The position numbers were made by a program, and so were the translations under genes. 64,000 nucleotides of DNA from Plumapathes pennacea (taxonomy: Eukaryota; Cnidaria; Anthozoa; Antipatharia; Myriopathidae), in assembly GCA_964036295.1 (NCBI GenBank), contig OZ038473.1, positions 1,371,501 to 1,435,500 on the forward strand. The letters are read 5' to 3'. Positions 11,801 through 31,972 of the stretch are shown here, in pieces. The notes beneath the pieces are model-generated. The model ran no database searches. It was not told the DNA's origin and was given only the letters and a program-made list of their open reading frames with translations. Within the stretch, counting starts at the first letter, position 1. Every line of letters begins with the position of its first letter.

Positions 11801-14800
11801 ACACCACGTTTCGACAAGGCAAATATATTCTCGTCCGCAATGCGTGGTTACCTGAGAACGCCAGATATTTTCAGCTCGATATCGCCATCTCCCAACACAG
11901 CCTTCGACACAGGGTAGTATCCTAGCAATGACGGGTCGTCAATGGTCTGAGAAAGAGAAAAGATTGATTTTAACTCTTTGACACATACTTCTAAGAATGA
12001 AATTCGTCCCTTCAGAAAATTATGAAAACTTATCTTAGATTTTGCAATGAAACTTATGCTAACCTAAAAGTTGCAGAAATCCCAGTGTACCTCTCGAGCT
12101 TAGTCGAGTACAACATGTCACAATACACAATACAAGTCTTTTATTTCTACACTTAGCCAATCAGAACGCGCGTAGTATCATACCTATTTTATAAAAGTCT
12201 TATTTATACACCATAAGGTTTAAACGCTGCCGCTTATGGGATCGTGTATGTAGGTTAGTATACGCCACGTGGGTTAGTATACCTTCTCAAGTAGACTCAG
12301 GTCTCCCGCAGCCTTGCACATCACGGTGAGATTGGAACCGAGTACAAATAATACACCAAGGGGAAGATTGATGAAAAAGGAGAGGATCACAAAGAATGCG
12401 ACACACCTGTGAAAATATAGTGTGTGAGAGAGAGAGTGAATAAACGGATAATAAAATGAGTGAACAGAACACTGTAAAAAAAGAATGGATAAGAAAATAG
12501 GAAAGTGGATAACGGAATGCCGATTTGGCGTACGATTTTCTTGTGACACGAATCGCATCGTGCAAATCGACCCACGATGTCACATGCGACAGACTTAATG
12601 CAGTTCAATATATAATCAACTTCTTACCACATGAACGTTTTGCCCGCCCGGTTGGCCGTGCTGGACCTGGTACTGGGAGTGTCTGATGAGTTGGTGCCCA
12701 GTATCCCGCAGATGAGCGTAATAAAGGTAAGCAGGACAACAAACAAGACCAAGCTCGCCAAGGCCAAGTTACCTATGAACCTGGCAATGGAAGCAAGGAG
12801 GGGTTACTCAGCACCAAGACGAATTACCAAGACAAATAGGTCTTATTATCTTATTTCCCGCATTAAAACTCACTTTACCTGTATTGGTCATATTCCTGTA
12901 CAACGCCGTTTGTACCAAGACTTCTCTCAATTTTATTCTTGGCGGGAAGGACCGCGTCTTTGATGGCCTGCAAAATTTGAAGGAATTTCAGTGAGCAACA
13001 ATAAAGAATAATATCCAAGGGGCATGTGGCGATTATGATCCAAGCACAGTGAACTCCTTCTTAACGGACACCCCTCTAACACGGACACCTCCCTAAGACG
13101 GACACCTGATAGGAACGGTCTTTGCCGTTTCTTCAGTCATTTACTCTAAGTGAACTCTCTTAAGACGGACACCTCGTTATAACGTGGACAGTTGGAGCGG
13201 ATCCCGAGGGTGTCCGTCTTAAGGCCGTTTCACACTGGACGCGTCGCGACACGCTGTAACTGCATGCGACAACGCGACAAAATTAGATCCCGGTCATTCC
13301 TTCAACCCGATTCACACCGGACGCGGCACGACATTCGCTATGAATCGGATTGAAGGAATGACCGGGATCTAATTTTGTCGCGTTGTCGCATGCAGTTACA
13401 GCGTGTCGCAACGCGTACAGTGTGAAATGGCCTTTAGAGGGACACCCTCGGGACTAGATTTAGTGTCCGCCTTAGAGAGGTGTCCGCTTTAGAGAGAGTT
13501 CAGTTACAGAGAAACAACTGAAAAACGGCAAGGACCAAATCTGCGTGCTGTCCACCTTAGAGAGGTGTCCGCTTTAGAGAGAGTTGACTGTATATGCATA
13601 GCTCTATCACGCTCACCTGGTCAGAGATATCACTAAGCTGTGACACCATATCAAACAAGACGTCCTTTGACTCACGAGTGAAATTCGAAATTTCTGGGGA
13701 AGGAAACAGCGAAACGTTAAAACTGTGACACAAATGTCCGCCAAGGGCACAGTTTCATTTCGAGAGGGGCTGTGGCAAAAGGCTCAAAAGACGACGGATT
13801 CGAGAAATCGCAACAGCAACCTCTGGACGCGGTTTGTAAGCGCGTGTAAATGCTAACGCTTGAACGCGGTTTGGGCGCGGTTTTGCCGCGTGTAAATGCT
13901 TTATTGCGCGCGTATCTACCAATGAAAAAAAAACAAACAAACAAACAAATAAAAACAAAACAAAAAGCGCGAGAAAGGCTGTATGGAAAGTTATATTTTT
14001 CGCAACATTGCATGCAAGTTCTAAAGAAGGTTGCAAGCGTCTGACACTCTATAGCAACCTGCCCCGCATTGTGCATTGCATTTGAGGTTATGATCCAAAG
14101 GGAATTTTTTATGCAGATTGAATTACGCGCTCACCTTCCCGGTGGGATTTCGTCGTTTCTTCCACATTCTGTTGGATTTCTTCAAGAGATTTGTTACCCT
14201 GAAAATCACAAACCTCGGTTACATGTAGCTTGAGGATAAGGTTCACAGACAAACTATCGTGACATAATCACTCTTAATATTAAAATTGTAAGTAGTAATA
14301 ACTGGTCAGCAGGTAATAATAACAGGTCGGTATGTGACCTTGTCGGAAACGTGTTTCGTATGTAGTCGGTGAGCGGTCGCTATGTGGTCGATAAGCAATC
14401 GGTATGTGGACGGTAAGCGGTCGGTAACACCTGTCTTTCTTACCTTCTTTGCTTCATTTACAATCTCAGTCTTCAAAACATCATCGACATTTTCTATTTG
14501 CTCAGTCACATTGGACACCTGAATAAAAAAAAAATACAAAGAAGCATTCAGTTAGTAAAACAAAGCCGAAGTTTGGGATAAGACAATCGTTGCACATAAC
14601 GAAAAACGTTGACATAAAGTTCACTTGCATTCTCTGATTACTTCATACAGGTTAATGACAGTGAAAGTGACCCTCGCGAAAGCCCGGAAAACCCATGACC
14701 TTTGCGATAACGGTGTGACTGACTTTTTTTCTGGGCTATTCTTGCAACTACTTAAGTTGCTTCATCAGTAACCACTTTCACTGTCATTCTACGTCCATGG

Positions 14801-17800
14801 TTCATATTTTTTTGATGTTGAGCTGATTGTTTCAGTTTCCATATCGACTGCTCCATCTGGTCCACTTGGCAAGACTTCTGTTTAGTAATTAATACTTCCA
14901 TTCACATTTTTGTTTCATTCAGTTGTGTTGCATTTACTTCAGTTCATACCTTGGTGAAATCTGCCCCTGCATTCAGGGAACTTGCACTGGGTATCTCGTC
15001 GCATACCCCTTGACTTTTTGCAGCTGCATTACCCTCACATTCTGTCGCCAGGTCTGTTAAGTTGTTACGCGCCTCTTCAAGATGATGGCGGAGTGCTTTT
15101 CCAAGTATTACAAGTGACCCGACCGTGGAGTTCACATCTTTCAGCAAGTCTCTTGTCTCGGTCATTGCTGGCAAATCAAGTGTGAGTTATTATTTTGCCT
15201 GAGTTATTTCACAAAAACTTAATTATCCCTCCCAATCCTTCCTCCCCCCCTGAGCCTCGCAGGGGTACTAATCAGAACACCATCTAATTTTTGGGATTTT
15301 CTGGGAGTCTGCTGCAAACCACTGAAAGCTGTGGGATGCTGGGCAACACCCTAATGTCAAAATGATCGCAAATAAATGGTTAAAGAAAAAGTTCTTCTAT
15401 AACAAAGAGGATAAAACAGAAGGAACAAGCAATAAGATATTTTGTGAATCCAGCAAAATGAGGCAGATGATTTTGATCTGTGCAACATTTTTCGGAGTTA
15501 AGCTACACTGTAAATCTGAGTTTGAATAAATTTTATGTATGTTTGGAGTCATACCCAAAGTCTGAGACTACTGTTTACCTTTTCTTTAAGTATTGGTGCT
15601 ATAGAAGATATTATGCAGTAGAACAGGCTGCAAGGACATCACACAAACAATACTGACCAATAAAATACATTACAACTAATATTAACTTACCACCTTCCAC
15701 TTGTACCAGAGAGTGAACAAGAAGTGTGATTTCCTTTCTTGCCTTGGCCAACAAGGGAGAAGCAACAAATGAAGAAACACCTAAAAAGGAAGAAAACAAC
15801 TTATAACCGGGTCAACTTTCTTTCGAGGCTAAGGCATGAGAATTTTTTTTCCTGGAAGTGCAAGAGTGTTCAAAGACAACCTGACCATCTCTGAATATGT
15901 TAAAAATTAGCCATTTACACTAGCTGGGCTCACCTTCAAGGTCCTTTTCTATCAAATTGACAGTAGACTGCAAGTTTGGTCCAGCAAGTTGTTCTAATTC
16001 CTGGATGAAAAAAAGAAAAGAAAACTTTAGTCTGAAATCAACAACATTCCTAAATCTCAAGCACACAGCTAACTTACTGCAATAGTGTTGTTCTTGTAAG
16101 TGATGACATCATCAATAGAGTCCAGCAGGGCCCCTCGGACTGCTGAGGTACTGGAACCGAGTCTCTCACTGGAGAGAATTATTCCTGTTCCACCAATCCT
16201 TAACAAGAATAACAGAAGTCAGCAACCAATCAAAATGCCTGTTTAGAAATATTATACACACAACTGTGTGTGGTATGCCAATCATTATGTACATCTGCCC
16301 ATCTAATAATACAGTGCAAGGGGTGCGAGAAATAATTTGAGATAGCGAGGTTCTACCAAGGAAAATTTTTACCAAATTCATTTCCAAGGGAAATCAGATT
16401 CTGTTCAAGATAGCGGGGAGTTTGGAATAACCAAGTTTTAGATAGTACGGTTCTGCTGTTGTTGTTCAGTGAGTGGATAGATTTGTAAGTCAGCTGTAAA
16501 CTCTCCTGCTTTAACTGCAACCCAACGCCTCACGGTGTCAAAAAAGCTGACAAAAGTTACCTAGACTTTCCCATTAGGCAAGAAGATTTTCACAACAACC
16601 CACTCAGGAGATCAAAAACTCTTTTTCAACCTACAGATCTGGGCTAGTGAGTCATAAACTCTTTTTATTTTCTATATGCCAAAACCAGTTTGAATAAGGG
16701 CATTTCAGCTTGTAACTCCACCCACCCCTGCCCCCAGAGAGCTGATTGCTCCCTCAGTCCCAGACCCACTTACGCCATCAATACGCAGCACAGTATGATG
16801 GAAATCGCCATGAGTTGTCGCCGCTTCACTGGACTTTGCACCATGTTCTGTTCTTTCAGCTTGCCACCACAACGACCGCGGTAGCGACAACAACAGAAGA
16901 TCAATCCAATCAGCGGTATGAGAATGGAGCATAACATTGATAGCCCACCGAGAATCAGGAAAGGGAGTTCATACATCAAAGCCTAGAAGGAATTAAAGGG
17001 AGTCATACATCAAAGCCTAGAAGGAATTAAAGGGGGTCACTACATGAGATTTGTAGAGATTTTTGGAAAGGGAGCTCATACATCAAAGCCTAAGAAGGAA
17101 TTAAAGGGAGGTCATTACATGTGATTTGTGGAGATTCATGTGTGAAGCTTGTGTGCTCAACTCAATTGCCAGTAAATAAACACTCGATGGCTGTTATCAT
17201 TCTTACCTTCTTAATAATATCTGTGCTAGTAACATTACTTTGGCCACGTAGACTCCACACTTCTTCTCTTATAACATCTAAAAGATCATTCAACATGTAA
17301 TTAGGTCATTTATATCAAACAAATTTAATATTATTAAGATATTTAAAATACATCAGTGCATGCACAGCACAAGTCCAAACCCACACCACTCAATGTTGTT
17401 AGCTGACACAATTGATTTCATATTTTGGATACCAAAAACAATATTTTTAAAAAATCGTATGAAGTCATTTCTAAAGATGACAAATATATTAAATTTTATG
17501 GTAAAACATGTTTCACCGAAACAAACGTTTTTCAGATAATCAGGTTTTAAGGTGTAAAACCGGAAGGATTTGGCAAGCCGCCTCAAGTCAAATTATCATG
17601 CTGATACATAATTTATTCAACTGAAGCTTTCAACAAATATCGTACAAAAGTCGGACAGTGTTCCCATGAGTCGGACTTTACAGCAATGAAGAAGTTTTTG
17701 TGTCTGAAATAAGTACTGAAAAATCAAAGATGTACACGAGCATTTTGCTCGGTTTCGTGATCCAATATTGTAATTATACGGTTCGGTCATCCAGACGGCA

Positions 17801-18728
17801 GGAAAACTTGGAACTTTCTCACGACACGTACCCAACTCAAAAAAAAAGACACCCTTCTGCTATGTTCAAACATCATGCTTTGTTGTCAGGAACTTATTTG
17901 TGTTGCCGGTGACCCAAAACAAAAGACGTGTTTTGCACATGCAGACAAGACAAAGAAATCAAGAGAGTTTTTATGAGTCACACGCTGATTAAATGGAATC
18001 GCCCAACCGTTGCACATAGTTACGTCAGAAATACTCAATTGCGAAAACTTCGTCTTTGCGATCACACATCAGTACGACATTGTGTAATAGTCTAATAATT
18101 TGACCTCGGAATTTTCAGAACTTTAAATATCAAAACAAGCTTGTCTCTTTGTTATATTAACCCAATTTCCCGCTCGTCATGTGTCTACCAATAAAACGCC
18201 TGCAGCATCACAACGCAAGATTGGAATAGGAAAATTGAAAGTGTTTTAGACCTGGCTGACACAAAATATATCAGCAAGTGTTTACAGTTTGCCATGCTCG
18301 TTCGAGGAGCTGAGTGGAGTGGAAACAAACAGCTGAAATAATATTTACAACATTATATTGACAGGTTATAGTTGCTGAAGGTTTTGCTTTCCAATCATGA
18401 CTCACAAATGAACGTACGAACATTGAATAATTTTGTGGGCGTTTAGCAAGATCGACTCAACACGTACAAATATATGACGATAAAATTCTAATTTACCGTA
18501 AGGAGGCTTGTCTTCCATTACAAGAATCACGGCTCTTGCAATATGCTCGTAAGTAGATAAAATCCACTTATTATCTGGCGCTGTAGATCGGTACGGCTCT
18601 CCCTCGAAAAGCGAATCATCTGTTCTTTCGAGCGTGGACGTGGTTTCATGTCCGACAACACACGTGTCAAGGCAAAGAGCGATTAAAAGAACACAGAGCG
18701 AGACATGAAGTCTCCCCAGGGAAGCCAT
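8866..18728 (-). CDS. PROM: Prominin-like gene B (complete, 23 exons)
   Basis: A five-span prominin, about 852 residues, close to the family's usual length. Exons, all in phase: 18728-18497, 17277-17207, 16982-16774, 16198-16078, 16000-15934, 15780-15691, 15167-14950, 14518-14444, 14198-14135, 13693-13617, 12967-12879, 12780-12628, 12406-12283, 11946-11852, 11733-11649, 11533-11387, 11163-11074, 10716-10633, 10467-10414, 10328-10248, 9850-9782, 9511-9422, 9039-8866. Residues 1-25 are a signal peptide. Spans are near 104-130 (followed by GLIFCCCRYRGRCGG), 153-180, 441-463, 490-514 and 799-822. The last is followed by the basic AKHYRRAQR tail, as in vertebrate prominins. Large helical loops with N-glycosylation sequons lie between. 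I chose the Met at 18728 because it begins the signal peptide; an upstream in-frame Met would bury it. The end is either TGA at 8866 or, through a GTGAGT donor there, a further exon 8233-8173 ending VNESRWV. Confidence 0.9.
9500..9725. repeat. Two-unit tandem repeat containing the prominin B exon 22 acceptor
   Basis: The stretch from 'gccgacttgtt..acgagac' through 'gagagagttcag', 'catgtgaattaag' and 'agcagccgacaag' occurs at about 9505-9595 and again at 9627-9720. The first copy includes the true acceptor of exon 22 (exon edge at 9511). The second is a decoy that has kept the pyrimidine tract and AG. Confidence 0.7.
9985..10145. repeat. Dispersed ~170-bp repeat, family 2
   Basis: Marked by 'gctgattaaactatcaattctcac' -like and 'aaggttg.gagaatctgcattttgag' -like words. 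Other copies: 42295-42420, 51535-51700, and in inverse orientation 43720-43880, 52925-53110 and 58815-59000. Non-coding. Confidence 0.7.
11171..11360. repeat. 41-bp minisatellite filling prominin B intron 16
   Basis: About 4.5 units of 41 bp. Units alternate between two versions ('gttagcaacggagaatgc' and 'gtaagaaatggagaatac'), giving an 82-bp higher-order period. Each unit holds a CCAATCA word. The array begins within about 10 bases of the exon 17 acceptor (11163) and ends 26 bases before the exon 16 donor (11387). Confidence 0.85.
13050..13565. repeat. Dispersed 'GTGTCCGCCTTAGAG' repeat, split by a younger element
   Basis: Many 'gacggacacct' and 'aggtgtccgc' words in opposite orientations on the two flanks suggest an inverted-repeat element lying in prominin B intron 10. 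Its middle is interrupted by the palindromic element at 13221-13434. Confidence 0.65.
13221..13434. mobile_element. Palindromic element nested inside another repeat
   Basis: A 214-bp near-perfect palindrome. 'aaggccgtttcacactg' on the left pairs with 'agtgtgaaatggcctt' on the right, and long arms (gcatgcgacaacgcgac and inverse) meet near 13325. It lies within the 13050-13565 repeat, so it inserted later. Flanking TTA/TTTA could be the target duplication. Confidence 0.8.
14300..14432. repeat. 'gtggtcggtaa' degenerate minisatellite
   Basis: Repeated (c)ggtcggtatgtg/ggtcggtaa words in prominin B intron 8, immediately before the exon 8 donor at 14443. The same words form the core of the transposon at 54462-54769, so this is probably a remnant of that family. 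Confidence 0.6.
16966..17110. repeat. Triplicated splice acceptor of prominin B exon 3
   Basis: The block 'catacatcaaagcctagaag' plus 'gaattaaaggg' occurs three times (about 16970-17000, 17007-17037 and 17079-17109). Read on the minus strand each copy is pyrimidine tract, TAG, then the first ~14 bases of exon 3 (GCTTTGATGTATGA). Only the copy at 16982 is continuous with the exon. Confidence 0.85.
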
Positions 18729-18929
18729 GACGGCTTGCCACTGGTTAAATCGTCTGAGATCGCGCTGATGAACAAACTGCAAAGCAAACGTGAATACTTT
18801 CAGATCAACAGCCGGCAGAGCTGCGGCGACCAAACTTGAACAATAAACAATGCGTATTGTGACGTCACTTCGCGCGCAAGGCGTTGTGGGGAAGTAGAAA
18901 AGGCGTGGCGGACATGTCTGCCCACTCCA

Positions 18930-18990
18930 TCCTGAAAAGGGGTTGGGGGGGGGGGGGGGCGGTGGGGGTAGGGGGGGAGGGGTGGATGCG
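18930..18990 (+). promoter_or_regulatory. G-rich tract upstream of prominin B
   Basis: A run of G blocks (15 G in a row near 18945, then several GGGG-type blocks to 18980) lies about 200-260 bp upstream of the prominin B start codon. Four or more G-runs could fold into a quadruplex on the non-template strand. Regulatory role is inference. Confidence 0.4.
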
Positions 18991-20089
18991 GATCGATGTG
19001 CAAATGATTAGAGCTCAGACTGTTTTTCTTTTTCAAGAGTCATGCGTTTATCTATCACACTAGTCCAGTGGGAATAGTCTCAAAATCTCTTGCCTTGAAA
19101 TAAGTTAGAAAAGGCTCGAGTAACTCCTGCGTCAGTCATCCGTTTGCGTATGTCAGTTTTTAGATTGGGTGGGGCCGATATTGATTTCCGCAGAAATCCA
19201 AGGGCAGATCGTGAGGGGCCACAAACGGCGGAGGGGGAGGAGGAAAGAAGAGGTTGGTCTCCTCTAACCCTACACGCCATTACAGAGTAGAAAACTACGA
19301 TCACACAGACTTTCAAAGTAGAAACGTAAAACTTTTATTTCTTTTTCTGACTAAATATTCCCACATACTCATATAAAATTTCGGAATTAAATTTTCGCCC
19401 CACAATGCACAGCGCACCATGTTTTATTATTTTCTAACTCCTCTAAATTCTAAGTTGTGTTGTTCGATAGCTTCTTTGTTGCTGCTAAAGTCCACCGTCA
19501 CAGAAAAGAAATTGTAGATTTGTATTAAAATTTCATGGTTTTAAAGATATACAAATAAACTGTAAAATTATGTGTGACAAAACTTTGCAGAGACCTGTAA
19601 GCAGTCGTCGCAGTTATGTTGTTTATCACAAAAGGATTTCGACTCCCTTGGAAGCCCCAGAATAACTGCGATCATGTTTACAAGTACTTACACAAAGTGA
19701 ACAAGTGAACAAGTAAACAAGTAAACAAGTCGGTAACAAAGAAATTATTCCCTCTCAGTCCCTTAGTTGTTAAAATTTGCCCTTCCATGTCAGATAAAAA
19801 ATTCTCGTATAATTTCGCCGCCTTGATGTGTCAGTGTATAAAGCAGAACAAATAACAGAGGTCACAGGGATGACTAAAATTCGTTCACAAACTTCAATTG
19901 GTCTGGCGCTAAACCCTTCCTATGCGGCATCGCCTTGAATTCAGTCTTCTCGACACAACGAAAACATATTGATCCGAGGAGGAAACGAGAAATCTTTTAG
20001 ACTTCCCGTGATGACTTGCGGGCGGAACAGCTGAATCCCCGCTTCGGCTAATTCCCCACCCTCCCCTCCCACATGTACACGGAGTACGT
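18991..20089. other. Intergenic region and PANK 3' untranslated region
   Basis: Between the prominin B promoter and the PANK stop codon. No open frame of interest. On the minus strand AATAAA-type signals occur at 19428-19423 and 19339-19334, giving a 3' UTR of about 660-760 nt for PANK if used. Confidence 0.45.
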
Positions 20090-28235
<8,146 letters not shown>

Positions 28236-29615
28236 GCCACTTCAAGCCAGCCACATAAGAAGCAAACAACTTCACAAGTTCACTAAACTCTGACACGATC
28301 AAGAACTATATGATAAAAGTGGTCAAGAAATGTGGAGTTTTGTGAGCTTTCCTGATCCTCGTACTACATTCATAACCAATATTTGTCAGTGATCCGTTTA
28401 CGCAAAAGTCGGTTCAAACGGAGTCATAAAACGATGATATATCGACAACGCTCGCTTATTTATCGAGTGACTTCCGGCTTATTTCCCATAATGCATTGTA
28501 AGGCGACAAGAATTGGTGGGGACCTGGGAGCGAGTAAAAAGTACAGTAAAAAAAAAGTTAAAAAAAAATGAGTAAAGTATCCTTATTTATACAAGGTAAG
28601 TAATTCAGCATAGCTGATGGGGCCGTGTTTTAAACTCAACGTAAGATTTGAAGTCCGGCGCCCTAACCACTCGGCCACGCCGCCGTTGTGTACCTCCGCC
28701 GCCTCCCTCCTCTGCGAGTCTGTTTGATACCGCGCAAACAAGACTTGTGCTGCGAAACTCTGTTTTTGGGGACTTGAAATTTTGTACAGAGATGTTTTAG
28801 CAAACCCATTCAGGAGTCGAACTCATGACAATCAACTTTACGACTTCCGTGTAGTTTCTAAGTTTGCATAATTACCGGTTGACTGCTTTCTCATGCCACT
28901 ATGAATAGGATTGCGGGAGTTTAAGTTCCGATAAAACAACAAGATCTGAGTATCGCTTGAGGTATTATTGGTTATGAATTGAAAAAAGAACTGCTCGATT
29001 AACAAACAGATGTTTGAGTCTATAGATTTCTAAAAGTAATTTATGGCTCGATGCCATCACTAGAACTTAAACTTATAAATGCGTGAACTGTTATTTTATC
29101 CAATCATGAGCTGAAAGTGCGGTTTTAACAGTGGTATGCAGACGACTCAAACTATGATTAAGAATGCACTATGTCTACAACTCCCTTAAGGTAAAGAAAA
29201 GCGCCCGTTTTGCATGCTACCATGCGAACAAAACAAGCGACCAAAGATTCTGCTTACAATGCACTGCATTTAATCTCAGCGGTCGAAAAATGTTCTCTTT
29301 CGACAAACAGTTCAAGCACTACGTTGCGGGCATAATTACAAATTGTTTCCTTTTGACGCATAGCTTTGGTTTACTGAACTTATTGTATAAGGGTTAGCCT
29401 GACCACAATGAGCAGGCCGTTGCAAACCACTGATCAAGAACACTAACTATCAAAGCCAGACATTCCGCGGAGCAAGCACGTACGGATCATGATAAAGAAA
29501 GGGTCGATTGACCATACACAAACTACAAGAACATTAGACCCCAAAGGGACGTCCACAGACAAACCCGGGTGAAAACGACTGAACATGAAGAAAAAAGACT
29601 CGGCAGACATTAGCA
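28236..29615. promoter_or_regulatory. Divergent promoter region between PANK and adaptor copy 1
   Basis: The PANK start (28235, minus) and adaptor start (29616, plus) face away from each other across 1.38 kb, so regulatory DNA is probably shared. The region contains a SINE (28550-28686). The same head-to-head layout recurs at 46616-48146, where the PANK side is decayed. Core promoter elements could not be assigned with confidence. Confidence 0.5.
28550..28686 (-). mobile_element. tRNA-derived SINE
   Basis: Read on the minus strand from 28686: a tRNA-like head (GGCGTGGCCGAGTGGTTAGG, with an A-box-like core, then GCGCCGGACTTCAAATC), a short body and a T/A-rich tail ending in a homopolymer at 28550. 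A diverged copy at 46960-47097 results from the segmental duplication. Confidence 0.6.
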
Positions 29616-29840
29616 ATGGACAGTCGGAAAATTAAAGAGCTGTCTATAGAAAGAATATTGCATCGAGGGGAACCGACAAAGCATTTTGTGAGAGATTCGA
29701 TGCATGTGTTCCTTGTTCAGGAGACTGAAACTTGGTAACTCATCTCGTCTCCCTTCAACAGGTGTATTCTGTACGAGTTACGTGGTCTGATGGCATGGTG
29801 AATGTTGTTTATCGTCGATACAAACAGTTCTTGGAACTGA

Positions 29841-29911
29841 TAGCCTGTGTGCAGCCGTCTCATTCTTCGTACCTCCGAGGTACGAAGAATGAGACGGCTG
29901 TACACAGGCTA
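29841..29911. mobile_element. 71-bp hairpin transposon inside PX exon 2 of copy 1
   Basis: A near-perfect palindrome from TAGCCTGTGTGCAGCCGTC to GACGGCTGTACACAGGCTA. It is flanked by an 8-bp direct repeat GGAACTGA (29833-29840 and 29912-29919) that occurs once or in near form in copies 2 and 3. An 8-bp duplication is typical of hAT transposons. The insertion adds 79 bp and breaks the frame. Confidence 0.92.
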
Positions 29912-30516
29912 GGAACTGAAGGTACGAAACTTTAGTTTGGTTTCTCGTTGTTAACTACGTGTCAGACAAATAATTTTAGGGTTATTTTCCCAAGCAGGGG
30001 GTTTGATAAGCGCACCCCTTTCGTTTGAGCAGTACACTGTACTGGAAGCGTACACGAAACAGAACAAAAGCGACATCAATCTGACCGAAGGACAGGTGGT
30101 GGAAGTCATCGAAAAACGCGACAACGGTGAGAAAAAAAACAAAAAAACAAAAAAACAAAAAAACAGCAATATCCAATAACAAAGACTTCGGTTTATATTG
30201 CTTTAGTTCAATCTGACTTACGTCATTTGTTCTAGTCGGGGTGATCCAATCTGATTACTAGCACTCGTTTTGTTAGCGTGGACTTCTGTATGAATCATAC
30301 TTATGTTTTATCAGGGTGGTTCCTATATGACGCCTCTTTTGTTATTAGTTGAGGTTCCGTTGGTCATTCATCTGATATAATATCGTTATTTATCATCAGG
30401 GTGGTGGTATGTTGAGGCGGATGAAAAGTTGGGATGGGCGCCAGCTTCTTTTCTGCAAAATGCCTACCAGGATGAAGAGGACGACTTCATAATTCCAAGA
30501 TATCCACGCGGAAAGG

Positions 30517-31535
30517 GTTAGTCCCAGGCTCCTAGGGTTTTAAACCAAATTTTTTTTGGTCTGTAAATCCAACTTAAATGCAGAAAGTAGGATATTGACT
30601 GGTAGTAACTGATAGTAATCTGCCCTTTGAATTTGAAAATAAGCTTCAATCTTGGAGAAATTAACGGTCAAAGTTGGAGTTAGTTAAGGTTAGTCCCAGG
30701 CTCCTAGGTTTTTAAACCAAAAATTTTTTGGTCTCTGAATCCAACTTAAATGCAGAAAGTAGGATCTTGAGGTAGTAACTGATAGTATTCTGCCCTTTGA
30801 ATTTGAAAATAAGTTTCAATCTTGGAGAAATTATTCGTCAAAGTTGGAGTTAGTTAAGGTTACTCCCAGTCTCCTAGGGTTTTGAACCAAAAATCTTTTG
30901 GTCTCTGAATCCAACTTACATGCAGAAAGTAGGATCTTGAGGTAGTAACTTATAGTAATCTGCCCTTTGAATTTGAAAATAAGTTTCAATCTTGGAGAAA
31001 TTAACGGTCAAATCTGGAGTTAGTTAAGGTTAGTCCCAGGCTCCTAGGGTTTTAAACCAAAACTTTTTTGGTCTGTGAATCCAACCTAAATGCAGAAAGT
31101 AGGATCTTGAGGTAGTAACTGATAGTAATCTGCCCTTTGAATTTGAAAATAAGTTTCAATCTTGGAGAAATTAACGGTCAAAGTTGGAGTTAGTTAAGGT
31201 TAGTCCCAGGCTCCTAGGGTTTTAAACCAAAATTTTTTTGGTCTCTGAATCCAACTTAAATGCAGAAAGTAGGATCTTGAGGTAGTAACTTATAGTAATC
31301 TGCCCTTTGAATTTGAAAATAAGTTTCAATCTTGGAGTAATTATTCATCAAAGTTGGAGTTAGTTAAGTTTAGTCCCAGTCTCCTAGGGTTTTGAACCAA
31401 AAATCTTTTGGTCTCTGAATCCAACCTAAATGCAGAAAGTAGGATCTTGAGGTAGTAACTGATAGTAATCTGCACTTTGAGTTCGAAAATAAGTTTCAAT
31501 CTTGGAGAAATTAACGGTCAAAGTTGGAGTTAGTT
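30517..31535. repeat. 170-bp tandem array at a splice donor, 6 units
   Basis: Units start at 30518, 30688, 30858, 31028, 31198 and 31368, exactly 170 bp apart ('ggttagtcccaggctccta'). The first unit begins at the last base pairs of exon 8 and supplies its GT. A lone ~89-bp piece of the same unit lies at 39621-39709. Confidence 0.95.
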
Positions 31536-31928
31536 TAGTCCCTTGCTAGACTCGTCTTTCAGGCATGCGCGTAAGACATCGAGAAGGGTCTGGGTGCGAG
31601 ATTGGCAACAACAACGCGGCAAAACGTCTGCGCATGCGTTGGTGTTTTCAGTTTCGGTGGACTTTCCCGGCAAGGAAAAAGCTGGTGGGAGGGGAAAATT
31701 CCGCAACATTCAAACGCATTTTGCAGCCGCAAACAATCAGCGGTAAAAATTGCAGGATAAGTAAAATGGTGGCAGCAATTGTTTCTGCAAACAGAAAGGG
31801 GTATTCTATCGATATTCTCAGAGTATGAGTGTTTTGAAATGTTAAACAGAAACTAGCATCACAAGGCATCATTCACCATAACCAGCCACATGCATTCACT
31901 GCTTTATTATTCACCATCATTGGTATAA

Positions 31929-31972
<44 letters not shown>

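Noticed and set aside
28550..28686. Minus-strand tRNA gene candidate
   Set aside because: Only a tRNA-like head; it cannot be folded into a full cloverleaf with a clear B box and is followed by a SINE-type body and tail. The 46960 copy is equally imperfect.
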